From MAG-121220-bin8 sp965655865 (GTDB lineage Bacteria; Bacteroidota; Bacteroidia; Flavobacteriales; Flavobacteriaceae): a stretch of 64,000 bases of DNA. The translations under genes and the position numbers were made by a program. This document shows positions 13,993-22,575 of this stretch, piece after piece; position 1 is the stretch's first letter; each line of letters starts with the position of its first letter. The stretch covers positions 1-64,000 of the forward strand of contig CBFHJJ010000001.1 in assembly GCA_965655865.1 (NCBI GenBank). Reading direction: 5' to 3'. The notes beneath the pieces are model-generated. The model had not been told where the DNA came from and did no database searches. It saw only the letters and a program-made list of their open reading frames with translations.

Positions 13993-15186
13993 ATGAAAAA
14001 TTTAATAAGATTTATCGTATTCTCTATTCTGTGCACCAACGCATATGGTCAATCCACAACTACAGTAAACATAAGGTCACTTAAGACTCATTATGGTGTA
14101 TCTAATTCAGGTCAATATTATACAGGTAATGCTAATTCCCATACAGAATTTGACGCTATGGTTAATCTTGCCGATGGTGGTACTACACTCTATACAGAAG
14201 GACCTGTAGATATAACAAGTTATCAAGGCCCAAGAGGTGGTAATCATACTCCTTATCAACTATGGAATCCGCCAAGATGGAGTACTAATAATGGAAGGTA
14301 TGCAATTATTTATTCTGGTTGGTTTAAACCTAACAAATCAGGTCTATATAGATTTAGAACTTTCACAGATGACTCACATGAGTTTATGATTAAAGGTATT
14401 GGTAAGACTGATGATATAGTTACTAAATATTATGGTTGGAATGTATGGGCTTATGGTACGGCAACCTTAGATAAAAATACATGGTATGAGTTTGAATATA
14501 GAATACAGAATTTTGGCGGTATAGGAGCTGCTAAATTTGAATATAGAATACCAAATGGTAATACATACAATCAACTTAGTCCCGGTCATCCATTTGCAGA
14601 ATGGTCTGCTACAGATCCTAACGCAGTACCTATCACGGCGAGTGGTTATATTAAAGGGGGGGAAGAACAAGGTATTGCAGGACAAACAGTTTATCTAAAG
14701 ACACAGAATAAAAATCAAGTTGGTTTTTCATATACGACTCAAGCAACAACAACAACAGATTCAAATGGGTATTATTCTTTTAATACCACATTAAATTACA
14801 ACGATTACGATTTTACAATAGATATTAATCCATCATTAGGAACACTTATAACCACAGATATAAATTGGTTTCAAGATAGATTATTATCAGACACATTCAG
14901 TTCAAAAGATTATTGGAGAATGGATGTGAATAATACAGGTTCGTTTTCTGTCTCTGATATTTATCTAATGCACCAGAGGAGACACGGTAACATATCAAGT
15001 TACCCCGGTGGGGGACAAGAAATTTGGAGTACAAACTTTTGGCAACAACCCTATGTATGGAATGCTGTTAAGGTAGATACAGATGATAAAACAATAAACA
15101 ATGGTTACGGATCATGGTCTCTATTTGACTTATCAAATGGAAACCAAACAACATTCTATTTATTAAGAATAGGACATAAAAATTAA
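13993..15186 (+). CDS. Exported PA14-like protein with dockerin-like C-terminal region
   Basis: Signal peptide MKNLIRFIVFSILCTNAYGQ. Residues about 95-215 resemble a PA14 carbohydrate-binding domain (SGWFKPNKSGLYRFRTFTDD, NTWYEFEYRIQNFGG). A short Cna-B/carboxypeptidase-regulatory-like domain follows at about 218-285 (SGYIKGGEEQGIAGQTVYL, DSNGYYSFNTTL). Then comes a dockerin-like calcium-loop helix (MDVNNTGSFSVSDIYLMHQ, about 316-334). Dockerins bind cohesins, and cohesin-like domains are encoded by the next two genes. The protein would be exported and could bind surface glycans. First gene of the exported-protein block; possibly read through from the lysis genes. Confidence 0.72.
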   Translation: MKNLIRFIVFSILCTNAYGQSTTTVNIRSLKTHYGVSNSGQYYTGNANSHTEFDAMVNLADGGTTLYTEGPVDITSYQGPRGGNHTPYQLWNPPRWSTNNGRYAIIYSGWFKPNKSGLYRFRTFTDDSHEFMIKGIGKTDDIVTKYYGWNVWAYGTATLDKNTWYEFEYRIQNFGGIGAAKFEYRIPNGNTYNQLSPGHPFAEWSATDPNAVPITASGYIKGGEEQGIAGQTVYLKTQNKNQVGFSYTTQATTTTDSNGYYSFNTTLNYNDYDFTIDINPSLGTLITTDINWFQDRLLSDTFSSKDYWRMDVNNTGSFSVSDIYLMHQRRHGNISSYPGGGQEIWSTNFWQQPYVWNAVKVDTDDKTINNGYGSWSLFDLSNGNQTTFYLLRIGHKN

Positions 15187-15205
15187 AAAAAGTAAAAAAA
15201 AAACG

Positions 15206-16300
15206 ATGAAACTTAAAAACATTTTTCTAACATTAACCTTGCTAATTGGTACGATGAGTGTCTTCGCACAGACAACCGCACCTGACGCAACTAAACCTTA
15301 TATTATCTTTGATTCAACTTACGCTTTAGAATCCACCTCATCAACCTCAAACACAACATTTGACATTCATTACGATAATACGTCGGGTAATGATGTAAAA
15401 GGTATTCAGTTTTCATTTAATTATGATAACACGGTATTTGATGAACCTACTTTAACATATAACAATACATCTGGTCCTGCCGGATATTTGTCTTACGATG
15501 TCGATTCAACAAGTGGAGTTATAAAAGTGGTATGGGTTTATACGGGATCATCTACCACTTTCGATATGATTGCGGGTAACATGTTTACAGTAAATGCCCC
15601 TTTTCTTTCTAACTATACAAACTCGGCAGTTGCGGACGTAGATTTTACTACCGACCTTACCGCTTATTATGTAAAGTCTGATGGGACTGATGGGGTGTTG
15701 GGTACACAAGATAATGGTGGTAATTTTATAGAACCGGCATTTGATTATACCGCTACAATTCTAAATAGTGGGACAAATCCTGCAGACTCTATTGATGTAA
15801 TATTACAAAAATCGTCAGACGGTTCGTCTTGGACAGATGTTACCACAGTAACAACCAACTCGAATGGGGAGTCGGTGTTCTCGGAAAATTTAGATCAGGA
15901 TTATTGGCAAATTAGACTCAAGATTGCAAGTGGTTTAGATGCGAGTACCGCACTATCAACCGCAGATGCTAATATGATTGCACAAATTGCTGCGGGGGTA
16001 CAATCAGCATCAGGAATTCAGTTCTATACTGCGAATACAAATCAAAATAATGGAGTTACTGCATCGGATTCATATATGGTATTCTCAAGATTAGCACAAG
16101 GTAACTCAAGTTATTCTTCTAATCCAGATGTATTGTTCTTTACGGAAGCACAGTATACCACTATTAATAATGCAACGACAGATCAGTCAAGTTCTATTCC
16201 AGGTCTAACGGAGTTTTTATCTCCATTAATTAATAATACGACTACGGGTAACTTCTACTTATTAATATTAGGAGATGCCAATGGAACAGGTTTAAATTAA
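15206..16300 (+). CDS. Exported protein with cohesin-like and dockerin-like regions
   Basis: Signal peptide ending VFAQ (about residue 22). Residues about 28-150 have cohesin-like sequence: TTFDIHYDNTSGNDVKGIQ, FSFNYDNTVFDEPTLTY, GVIKVVWVYTG, IAGNMFTVNAPF. A middle beta domain (about 190-245) precedes two dockerin-like segments, ALSTADANMIAQIAAG and NGVTASDSYMVFSRLAQG. Having both interaction types in one chain would allow end-to-end polymer assembly (inference). It ends FYLLILGDANGTGLN, similar to the FYLLRIG end of the preceding protein. Very few Lys and many Thr/Ser/Asn, as in extracellular layers. The next gene starts 1 base after its stop. Confidence 0.65.
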   Translation: MKLKNIFLTLTLLIGTMSVFAQTTAPDATKPYIIFDSTYALESTSSTSNTTFDIHYDNTSGNDVKGIQFSFNYDNTVFDEPTLTYNNTSGPAGYLSYDVDSTSGVIKVVWVYTGSSTTFDMIAGNMFTVNAPFLSNYTNSAVADVDFTTDLTAYYVKSDGTDGVLGTQDNGGNFIEPAFDYTATILNSGTNPADSIDVILQKSSDGSSWTDVTTVTTNSNGESVFSENLDQDYWQIRLKIASGLDASTALSTADANMIAQIAAGVQSASGIQFYTANTNQNNGVTASDSYMVFSRLAQGNSSYSSNPDVLFFTEAQYTTINNATTDQSSSIPGLTEFLSPLINNTTTGNFYLLILGDANGTGLN

Positions 16301-16301
16301 T

Positions 16302-17039
16302 ATGAGATTATTATTACTGACATTAGTATTAATATTCACAACAAGTGCACAATCTCAGGTCGTATTTAATGTACCTGAGATTGAAGTACCTGTAAGTGAT
16401 TACATTAATCTACCTGTAGAAATTGAAACTGAGGGTGAAATTGTCGGTAGTCTTGAATTTGCATTGAATTACGACTCAAACTATTTAGAGTTTGTGTCAA
16501 TTACAGTGACACCCAAAGCACAGGAGTGGTTAACCTATACAATGGATTGGGAAGGTGAAACTCTTAGGTGGGGAGGTTATGATGCTTCCTTCGGTAATTT
16601 TACTATAATCAATACAACAGAATTATTTACGGTAAGATTTAGAGTTACTGACCAAAATTGGACAGAAATTCCAATTACAATAGGTAGGAAAACTGCGGGT
16701 ACTGAATTAGGTTGGGATATTGAAGTTGAAAATACAGATGGGTATGTTAATAAACGATCAATGCCTTTCGATACAAGACCTACTGATGGTATTTATGGAA
16801 TTGTTTATCCAGTCCCAACTAAAGGTCCCATTACATTCGACCTGACAGTACCTGATAATGGAGATTATGTTATTAGAGTACTAAACTATGGGGGATTAGA
16901 ATTTTTAAAAGAGAGGAAGTCTTTTTTTTCGGGATGGGTACAATTTCAAATGGATTTGTCTTCATTACCACAAGGTGTTTATCTCTTACATATTACTAAC
17001 GGACAATTTGTAAAAACATTTAAAACAATAAAACAATGA
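16302..17039 (+). CDS. Exported cohesin-like protein with T9SS C-terminal sorting domain
   Basis: Signal peptide MRLLLLTLVLIFTTSAQSQ. Residues about 20-140 form a cohesin-like domain (LPVEIETEGEIVGSLEFALN, YDSNYLEFVSITV, ELFTVRFRVTD). Residues about 165-245 match the type A sorting domain of the Bacteroidetes type IX secretion system: YPVPTKGPITFDLTVPDNGD, YVIRVLNYGG, SSLPQGVYLLHITNGQ, VKTFKTIKQ. Such domains direct proteins through the host T9SS to the cell surface. Finding one on a phage gene implies use of host secretion during infection. Its stop overlaps the next start by 4 bases. Confidence 0.82.
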   Translation: MRLLLLTLVLIFTTSAQSQVVFNVPEIEVPVSDYINLPVEIETEGEIVGSLEFALNYDSNYLEFVSITVTPKAQEWLTYTMDWEGETLRWGGYDASFGNFTIINTTELFTVRFRVTDQNWTEIPITIGRKTAGTELGWDIEVENTDGYVNKRSMPFDTRPTDGIYGIVYPVPTKGPITFDLTVPDNGDYVIRVLNYGGLEFLKERKSFFSGWVQFQMDLSSLPQGVYLLHITNGQFVKTFKTIKQ

Positions 17040-17293
17040 GTAAAAATAAAGGATTTTTTTCAGAAATTAAAAACCAAATAGTAACAGGTATTGGTTTAGT
17101 TATAACAGCGGGTTTTGGTCTATTAATTGCTAACATGCAATCTATATTTGAACCTAAAGAAGAAGTTCAGCAACCACCAATGATGGAACAAACAATTAGT
17201 ATTCCTGAAGGAGTTAAAGATACTTTGGTAATAACTAAGACCATAAAAGTACAACCAGTTAAGCCTAAGAAAGAAGAAGAAATATCATGGTAA
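17036..17293 (+). CDS. Small membrane-anchored protein, 85 aa
   Basis: Basic N-terminus, one membrane helix at about 15-35 (IVTGIGLVITAGFGLLIANM), then a Pro/Glu/Lys-rich periplasmic-type tail (VQPVKPKKEEEISW). It overlaps neighbours at both ends (ATGA upstream, 7 bases downstream) and is clearly an operon member. A role as inner-membrane anchor or energy-transducing link for the exported system is conceivable; no family recognised. Confidence 0.7.
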   Translation: MSKNKGFFSEIKNQIVTGIGLVITAGFGLLIANMQSIFEPKEEVQQPPMMEQTISIPEGVKDTLVITKTIKVQPVKPKKEEEISW

Positions 17294-17991
17294 GAATATT
17301 TTTAATTATATCGATGTTACTAAGTTTTACTGCTAATGCTCAATTAGGTAAAACGGAGACAGAAAACTATAAGGGTAAGTTTGAACAAGATGCTGATATC
17401 GATGAGGTATCTGATTATATGTTAGATTATCAATTACCTATCCAAGTATTAAACATCGGATTCACACCAGAACTATATGAATTCTATCCAGAGTTGAGAG
17501 AGAATAGAGTGGGATTAGGTGTTAGTAACATAACACTATCTTATTTGGAGTGGACTGATAGATTTTTATTTACGGAAGATAAAGAAGAAATTAAACAAAG
17601 AATGGTTAAACAACATAAGGCGTCCGCAAAAGGAATATCATCGAACGATATTAAGGTTGTGGGTAATGTTGTTTTAGCGGAGTATTTTGTTTATGTCGAA
17701 ATATATGATTATTCGGTATCTGAAGAAGAGGAAGTCTCAATTGACGGGGTGAAGACCGTACTAAAAACCATTATTGGTATGCAGGTAAGATTTGTTAATG
17801 CTGAGAACGGTACTATTTTTACAGGAAGTGGAAGTGGTGAAGCGGTTACAATAAAAAGAACTAAAATTGGTTCCGTTAATGATGTAAAGTTCAATAAATC
17901 AACAATTGGTATTGCAACTAAAAAGGCGTTAGAATCTGGAACGGCTCGTATTGTAAAAAGAATGATTAAACGTGGGATATTTAAAGAATAA
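17287..17991 (+). CDS. CsgG-like curli-secretion family protein
   Basis: Signal peptide MVRIFLIISMLLSFTANAQ without a lipobox cysteine. The segment from about 118 on follows the CsgG pattern: VVGNVVLAEYFVYVEIYDY, GMQVRFVNAENGTIFTGSG, then IGIATKKALESGTARIVKRM. This parallels CsgG regions VGSITEY, NLRVVNVSTGEI and SAIETGVIFLINDGIDRG. CsgG forms the outer-membrane pore for curli subunits. Loss of the lipidation Cys and a longer N-terminal part (about 20-115) make its own pore activity uncertain. Seven bases overlap with the preceding gene, 20 with the next. Confidence 0.65.
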   Translation: MVRIFLIISMLLSFTANAQLGKTETENYKGKFEQDADIDEVSDYMLDYQLPIQVLNIGFTPELYEFYPELRENRVGLGVSNITLSYLEWTDRFLFTEDKEEIKQRMVKQHKASAKGISSNDIKVVGNVVLAEYFVYVEIYDYSVSEEEEVSIDGVKTVLKTIIGMQVRFVNAENGTIFTGSGSGEAVTIKRTKIGSVNDVKFNKSTIGIATKKALESGTARIVKRMIKRGIFKE

Positions 17992-19321
17992 ACTAATCAC
18001 ATTATTACTATTCGTATTACCAATGGTCAGTTATGGTCAATGGTCTTATACGTTTACAGACCCGTGTACTTTGAATCAACAAACAATTCAAATGGGTTCA
18101 AGTGATGAGATTGTTCTGAATTATTTTGGTAACGTACAGACATTCACACAGCCCGATTTTACTAATGGTACTTTTGATTCGTGGATGAACATAGTTACCC
18201 AATCTAACTCTTCAAACCCATGTCAAGAAATAACCCAAATAGTTACTAATAATACGAATGCTGTAATAGTTCAAAATACTATCACAGTAATTACAAATAT
18301 AATGAGTGTTTTGGGTGGAGACATGTTACCACAGGCACTATCTTCATCAGGTGTCCCCGTGGCGGAGGCCATCAATAATGCTTCAAAAAAGAAGAAGAAA
18401 AAGAAGAAGGGGAAGAATAATACTAAAACCGAAAATTCTAAAGAACAATCCATAGGATCCAATAACAAAAACGAGAATAGGGGTGAATCTAACAATAGTT
18501 CTGAACAGTCTAACGAATCAGGTTCTAACGAAACTAACGGTAGTCAAGGTAACACTAACGAAAACGGTACATCGACAGAAGGTAGTGAAACTGCGACTGA
18601 AGAGGAATCAAAAGAAGGTGGGTTAAGTATGTCTTTGGCAAATTCAGTTTCGAATGCAATAGATGGGGGGGAGTCAGACAATAAAAATAGAGGTTCATTA
18701 ATAGCATCGGGAGATATCGTGGTTATTGATAACCAAGACAACTCGAATGGTCGACAAATAAAAGTAGTAGGATCTATTACAAGTGCGAACACAAAAAAGA
18801 GTAGAGTTCAAGGTGCATTATTTACATACACAACCGTAACTAATGATTTTAGTTTAACTTTCTACAAATCATGGATAAACCCAAATAGAACATTTAATTT
18901 AGTGGGGGCAAACACCACAATGACCAATTTTAATCAAAATCATCTAAATACAACCACTGTTTTAGAATCGTTTAAGTTTGGTAAAAAGAAATTTACGGGT
19001 ATGGCGGGTGCTAACTTTACAATAGGTAAATTAGGTAAAAGAGAATTACAAAATCTATCTGCCGTTAGTGGTGTTCATAGAAACTTTAGAGTAACTCCGA
19101 GGATCACAACATCGGCACTAATATTGGGGGTGTATTCTCCATTTACACAGTACTATGAGGGTCAGTGGTGGGACCCTGGGTTATTAGTAGTACCATTTAG
19201 TTCTTGGGATATTCAAATCACAAAAACATTTAAATATAACATCAGTTTTACGGGAGTTTGGCAATCGGGAGGTAATGCATTAAATTATCAAGTTCTGACT
19301 GGTGGTAAAATCAGATTTTAA
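17972..19321 (+). CDS. Exported outer-membrane-like protein with low-complexity linker, 449 aa
   Basis: The start is GTG at 17972, overlapping the CsgG-like gene by 20 bases; it alone gives a full signal peptide (NKLITLLLFVLPMVSYGQ). Residues about 24-135 form an N-terminal domain with two Cys pairs (DPCTLN, NPCQEI). A Lys run (SKKKKKKKKGK) and a Ser/Asn/Glu/Thr-rich linker extend to about 215. The C-terminal 200 residues have alternating beta-strand character with aromatic ends (YSPFTQYYEGQWWDPGLLVV, FKYNISFTGVWQSGG, GGKIRF), like outer-membrane barrels. It may be a partner of the CsgG-like proteins on both sides; inference from position. Confidence 0.65.
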   Translation: MGYLKNKLITLLLFVLPMVSYGQWSYTFTDPCTLNQQTIQMGSSDEIVLNYFGNVQTFTQPDFTNGTFDSWMNIVTQSNSSNPCQEITQIVTNNTNAVIVQNTITVITNIMSVLGGDMLPQALSSSGVPVAEAINNASKKKKKKKKGKNNTKTENSKEQSIGSNNKNENRGESNNSSEQSNESGSNETNGSQGNTNENGTSTEGSETATEEESKEGGLSMSLANSVSNAIDGGESDNKNRGSLIASGDIVVIDNQDNSNGRQIKVVGSITSANTKKSRVQGALFTYTTVTNDFSLTFYKSWINPNRTFNLVGANTTMTNFNQNHLNTTTVLESFKFGKKKFTGMAGANFTIGKLGKRELQNLSAVSGVHRNFRVTPRITTSALILGVYSPFTQYYEGQWWDPGLLVVPFSSWDIQITKTFKYNISFTGVWQSGGNALNYQVLTGGKIRF

Positions 19322-19323
19322 TT

Positions 19324-19761
19324 ATGAAAAATTTACTAATACTCTTACTATTCCCAACCCTATTATTTTCACAGGTTGATTGTTATTCTATTAAATCAGT
19401 AACCACTGAAATTGAAATGAAAGAAATCAGTAAAAGAAGGATTACATTCGGTATAAAACAGATGATGGAGGATATTATCTCAGATAAATACGATTTATGT
19501 ATGAATGGTAAACCGATTGATGTTATCGTACAATCTATAGAATCCCCTCAAACAGGGATCCAACTTGGTCCATGGACGAAAGTAAGTAAAAAAACAATTG
19601 TTACTTTACTAATCTATATGGACGGGGAATTGATTGAGGTGGAAGGAAGAGCTAAATCTACGGTAGAGTCCACATTTATAGATTTACAAAATGATGATAT
19701 ACCTTTTGATAAAACAACATTTTCATCCGCTGTTAAGAAGGCGATAGAAAAGGGGATATAA
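19324..19761 (+). CDS. Exported small protein, possibly CsgG/LpoB-related
   Basis: Signal peptide MKNLLILLLFPTLLFSQ, mature part of about 128 residues. KKTIVTLLIYMDGELIEVEG, then TTFSSAVKKAIEKGI at the end, resemble the last strand-helix part of CsgG/LpoB-type domains, but the match is weak. It starts 2 bases after the previous stop and is followed by a strong terminator, so it is the last gene of the exported-protein operon. Could also correspond to a CsgE-like accessory. Confidence 0.6.
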   Translation: MKNLLILLLFPTLLFSQVDCYSIKSVTTEIEMKEISKRRITFGIKQMMEDIISDKYDLCMNGKPIDVIVQSIESPQTGIQLGPWTKVSKKTIVTLLIYMDGELIEVEGRAKSTVESTFIDLQNDDIPFDKTTFSSAVKKAIEKGI

Positions 19762-19792
19762 AAAAACCCCAACAAGGTTTGCTGGGGTTTTT
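19762..19792. terminator. Strong bidirectional terminator
   Basis: 10-bp stem AAAAACCCCA/TGGGGTTTTT with an 11-base loop, working in both directions. It ends the 13993-19761 operon and probably also the Clp gene on the - strand. Confidence 0.88.
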
Positions 19793-19907
19793 GGTCTACA
19801 GTGGTTTCAACACCACCGATATTAACGTGAAAAACGAAAAGGTGTATCGGCAAAGATAACCTTAGATGTATAAATATATATAAAAACCGAAAAAGTCAAG
19901 TTTTTAA

Positions 19908-21923
19908 CTAAATAAGGGGGGTATTTTTTAGAATTTCTAAATTTTCCTCCTTTATTTTTAATATAATTTTCGTTTCCTTAATAATATCACCTGTTAAAAT
20001 ATTATCACTGATAAAATCTTCACATAGATTTTGGATAATTCTTTTTATAGGTCTTGCACCATATTCTTCTTCAGAGTTACGTTTTATAACTTCATCAATA
20101 ACTGTTTTATGAAAGGTAATCTCATAGTCATTTTCTAAAAGTCTACTACTTAAACCGTTCAGTTCAATTTGAACGATTTTCTTCAATGATTTGTTTTCTA
20201 ACTTATCAAAAACAATTACATCATCTATCCTATTAAGAAACTCGGGGGTAAATTGATTCTTTAATGATTTTCTTATAATAGAATCTTTTATTTTTTCATT
20301 ATTACTCTCATCACTGAATCCAATTCCACCACCAAATTCTGAAACTTTCTTCGCACCTATATTAGAAGTCATAATGATTAGTGTATTGGTAAAATTAATT
20401 TTTCTACCAAATGAATCAGTTAAATGTCCTTCATCTAATATTTGTAATAGTAAATTGAAGACATCTTTGTGTCCTTTCTCAATTTCATCAAATAAAACAA
20501 CCGAAAATGGGTTATTTTTAATTTTTTCAGTAAGTTGACCACCTTCATCAAAACCGACATAACCAGGAGGTGAACCAATAAGTTTAGAAACGTTGTGTTT
20601 CTCCATAAACTCACTCATGTCTACCCTTACAATTTTATCAGGATCACCAAATAATGTTTTTGCTAATGTTTTAGCTAAATGAGTTTTACCAACACCTGTT
20701 GACCCCAAAAACATAAATGAACCAATTGGTTTATTTGCACCTCTCACACCAACACGGTTTCGTCTGATTGATTTGGAGATTATTTCAACCGCATTATCTT
20801 GACCTATAACATTTTTGGATATTGTTTTTTCTAACGATAAAAGATTTTTAGTTTCTTTTGTGTCAAGTTTGGTTATTGGGACACCAGTCATTTCAGTTAT
20901 AATGTTATACACATCATCAACAATAACGGGTCTCTTATTCAGTTTTTGTTCAACACTCCACTTCTTTTTTTCCGATTCTAATTTCTTGATAATCTTCTTT
21001 TCATTATCTCTTAGTTCTGCCGCCTTTTCATAATCCTGATTTCGAACCATCTCTTGTTTATCTAACTTTATTTGGTCAGACTGGTTTCTAAGTTTTTCAA
21101 TGATTGCAGGAATCTTAACATTAATCTTTTTCTCAGAACCTAATTCATCAAGTATATCAATCGCTTTGTCGGGAAACTGTTTATCGGTAACATATCTTTT
21201 AGATAAATTAACAATGGTTTCCACAACATTATCTTTATATTCAACCATATGATAATCTTCATATGAGTCTTTTAGGTTTTTTAGTATGTCGATTGTTTCT
21301 TCGGTGGTAGGTTCAGTTAAGATTATTTTTTGAAATCGTCTAACTAACGCACTATCTTTTTCAATATTCTTTTTATATTCATCAAACGTAGTTGCACCAA
21401 TACATTGAATTTCACCCCTTGCCAATGCAGGTTTAAGTATATTGGCTGCGTCCATTGATCCTGACGCATTTCCTGCACCGACCATAGTATGTATTTCATC
21501 TATGAATACAATTACATTTGGTGCATCTTGTAATTCATTTAAAATTGCCTTAATTCTTTCTTCAAATTGACCACGGTATTTTGTTCCCGCAACTAAAGAT
21601 GTTAAATCGAGGGACATTATACGTTTATCCAAAAGGTTAGTTGGACATGAACCATCACTGATCATAATTGCAAGTTTTTCAACTAACGCAGATTTACCAA
21701 CACCAGCATCACCAACAATAATTGTATTGTTCTTCTTTTTTCTTGAAAGTATTTGTGCAATACGTTTTACTTCCTTATCTCGACCAATTATCGGATCAAT
21801 TAACCCTTGTTCCGCAAGTTTAATTAAATCTCTTGAGAAATTATCTAAGATTGGCGTCGTACTTCCTTTCTTTCCTTTACGTTGTTGTTGAGGTGTTCCC
21901 TCTTCAAAAAATTCTACAGACAT
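19908..21923 (-). CDS. ClpC/ClpA-type AAA+ unfoldase lacking the N-domain
   Basis: Two AAA+ modules: Walker A GDAGVGKS (71-78) with Walker B VIVFIDE (137-143), and Walker A GSTGVGKT (407-414) with VVLFDE (475-480). A UVR-like middle segment (EMVRNQDYEKAAELRDNEK, about 291-309) points to the ClpC group. GGGIGFSDES carries I-G-F at 534-536, where the ClpP-docking loop is in ClpA/ClpC/ClpX. The Clp N-domain of about 140 residues is missing, replaced by about 25 residues. The protein should unfold substrates and feed a ClpP, presumably the host's, since none is seen here. The missing N-domain would change adaptor choice (inference). Confidence 0.92.
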   Translation of the reverse strand: MSVEFFEEGTPQQQRKGKKGSTTPILDNFSRDLIKLAEQGLIDPIIGRDKEVKRIAQILSRKKKNNTIIVGDAGVGKSALVEKLAIMISDGSCPTNLLDKRIMSLDLTSLVAGTKYRGQFEERIKAILNELQDAPNVIVFIDEIHTMVGAGNASGSMDAANILKPALARGEIQCIGATTFDEYKKNIEKDSALVRRFQKIILTEPTTEETIDILKNLKDSYEDYHMVEYKDNVVETIVNLSKRYVTDKQFPDKAIDILDELGSEKKINVKIPAIIEKLRNQSDQIKLDKQEMVRNQDYEKAAELRDNEKKIIKKLESEKKKWSVEQKLNKRPVIVDDVYNIITEMTGVPITKLDTKETKNLLSLEKTISKNVIGQDNAVEIISKSIRRNRVGVRGANKPIGSFMFLGSTGVGKTHLAKTLAKTLFGDPDKIVRVDMSEFMEKHNVSKLIGSPPGYVGFDEGGQLTEKIKNNPFSVVLFDEIEKGHKDVFNLLLQILDEGHLTDSFGRKINFTNTLIIMTSNIGAKKVSEFGGGIGFSDESNNEKIKDSIIRKSLKNQFTPEFLNRIDDVIVFDKLENKSLKKIVQIELNGLSSRLLENDYEITFHKTVIDEVIKRNSEEEYGARPIKRIIQNLCEDFISDNILTGDIIKETKIILKIKEENLEILKNTPLI

Positions 21924-21969
21924 ATATTATAAGGTTTTAATTAAAGATAACAAAAATCGTAGTAAAAGT

Positions 21970-21977
21970 CAAATATA
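21970..21977 (-). promoter_or_regulatory. Bacteroidetes-type -7 element before the clp gene
   Basis: On the - strand TATATTTG (TAnnTTTG consensus) lies 46 bases before the clp start codon. No clean TTG is seen at the -33 distance, so the assignment is moderate. Confidence 0.4.
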
Positions 21978-22095
21978 TTTTAAAAAGACATTAAGTCATG
22001 TATTTTTTGTGATATAACGACAAAATGTCTTGTATAATGGGTTGGTACTCATATTGTAATAGGTATATTGATAATAAAATAAAAAAAATAAATTT

Positions 22096-22467
22096 ATGTT
22101 AGTATTTAAAAATGAACCATTCTTTAAGATGGTAGATTCTCTCTTTGACATCGCAGAGGAGAATGAAACACACGGTCAAGTTATTTGGAATCAATCTTAT
22201 GATGATAAACAACATTTAGTTGAGTTTATAGTACCTGGTTTAAGTAAATCAGATATAACTGTGGTTGTAGAAGAAAATCAATTAAAAATTTCACATGAAA
22301 AAACAGAGGAAACATCAAAGTATGTTAATTCCTTCGGAAGAGTTTTTGATTTACCTGAGAACGTAGATGATAAGAAAATAACCGCTAAGGTTGAGGATGG
22401 TATTTTACGAGTAGTTATACCAAAAACCAAAAAGAAGAAGTCCCAAAGAACAATTTCAGTTAATTAA
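22096..22467 (+). CDS. Hsp20 small heat-shock chaperone
   Basis: 123 residues with an alpha-crystallin domain at about 28-115: EFIVPGLSKSDITVVVEENQ, LKISHEKTEE, SFGRVFDLPENVDDKKITAK, EDGILRVVIPK. The I-x-I/V tail is ISVN. Hsp20 proteins hold unfolding clients and are known from several large marine phages, where they may aid capsid or tail folding. It is transcribed divergently from the Clp unfoldase with 172 bases between the starts; the two may form a proteostasis pair. Confidence 0.93.
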   Translation: MLVFKNEPFFKMVDSLFDIAEENETHGQVIWNQSYDDKQHLVEFIVPGLSKSDITVVVEENQLKISHEKTEETSKYVNSFGRVFDLPENVDDKKITAKVEDGILRVVIPKTKKKKSQRTISVN

Positions 22468-22470
22468 GAT

Positions 22471-22488
22471 AACCCCCGTAAGGGGGTT
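22471..22488 (+). terminator. Hairpin terminator after hsp20
   Basis: AACCCCC-GTAA-GGGGGTT, 7 bp with a 4-base loop, starting four bases after the stop codon; only a short T-rich tail follows. Confidence 0.65.
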
Positions 22489-22575
22489 TATCATTTCTTA
22501 GATATTTATAATATACATCAGACTGACTTGATTAAATCGTGATAAATTGTTATATTAATTTAAAACACAAATATT

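Noticed and set aside
13993..19761. The exported-protein block as a piece of host chromosome or assembly chimera
   Set aside because: It is joined tightly to the phage endolysin gene, has the same base composition and gene spacing, and is followed by further phage genes after a normal terminator.
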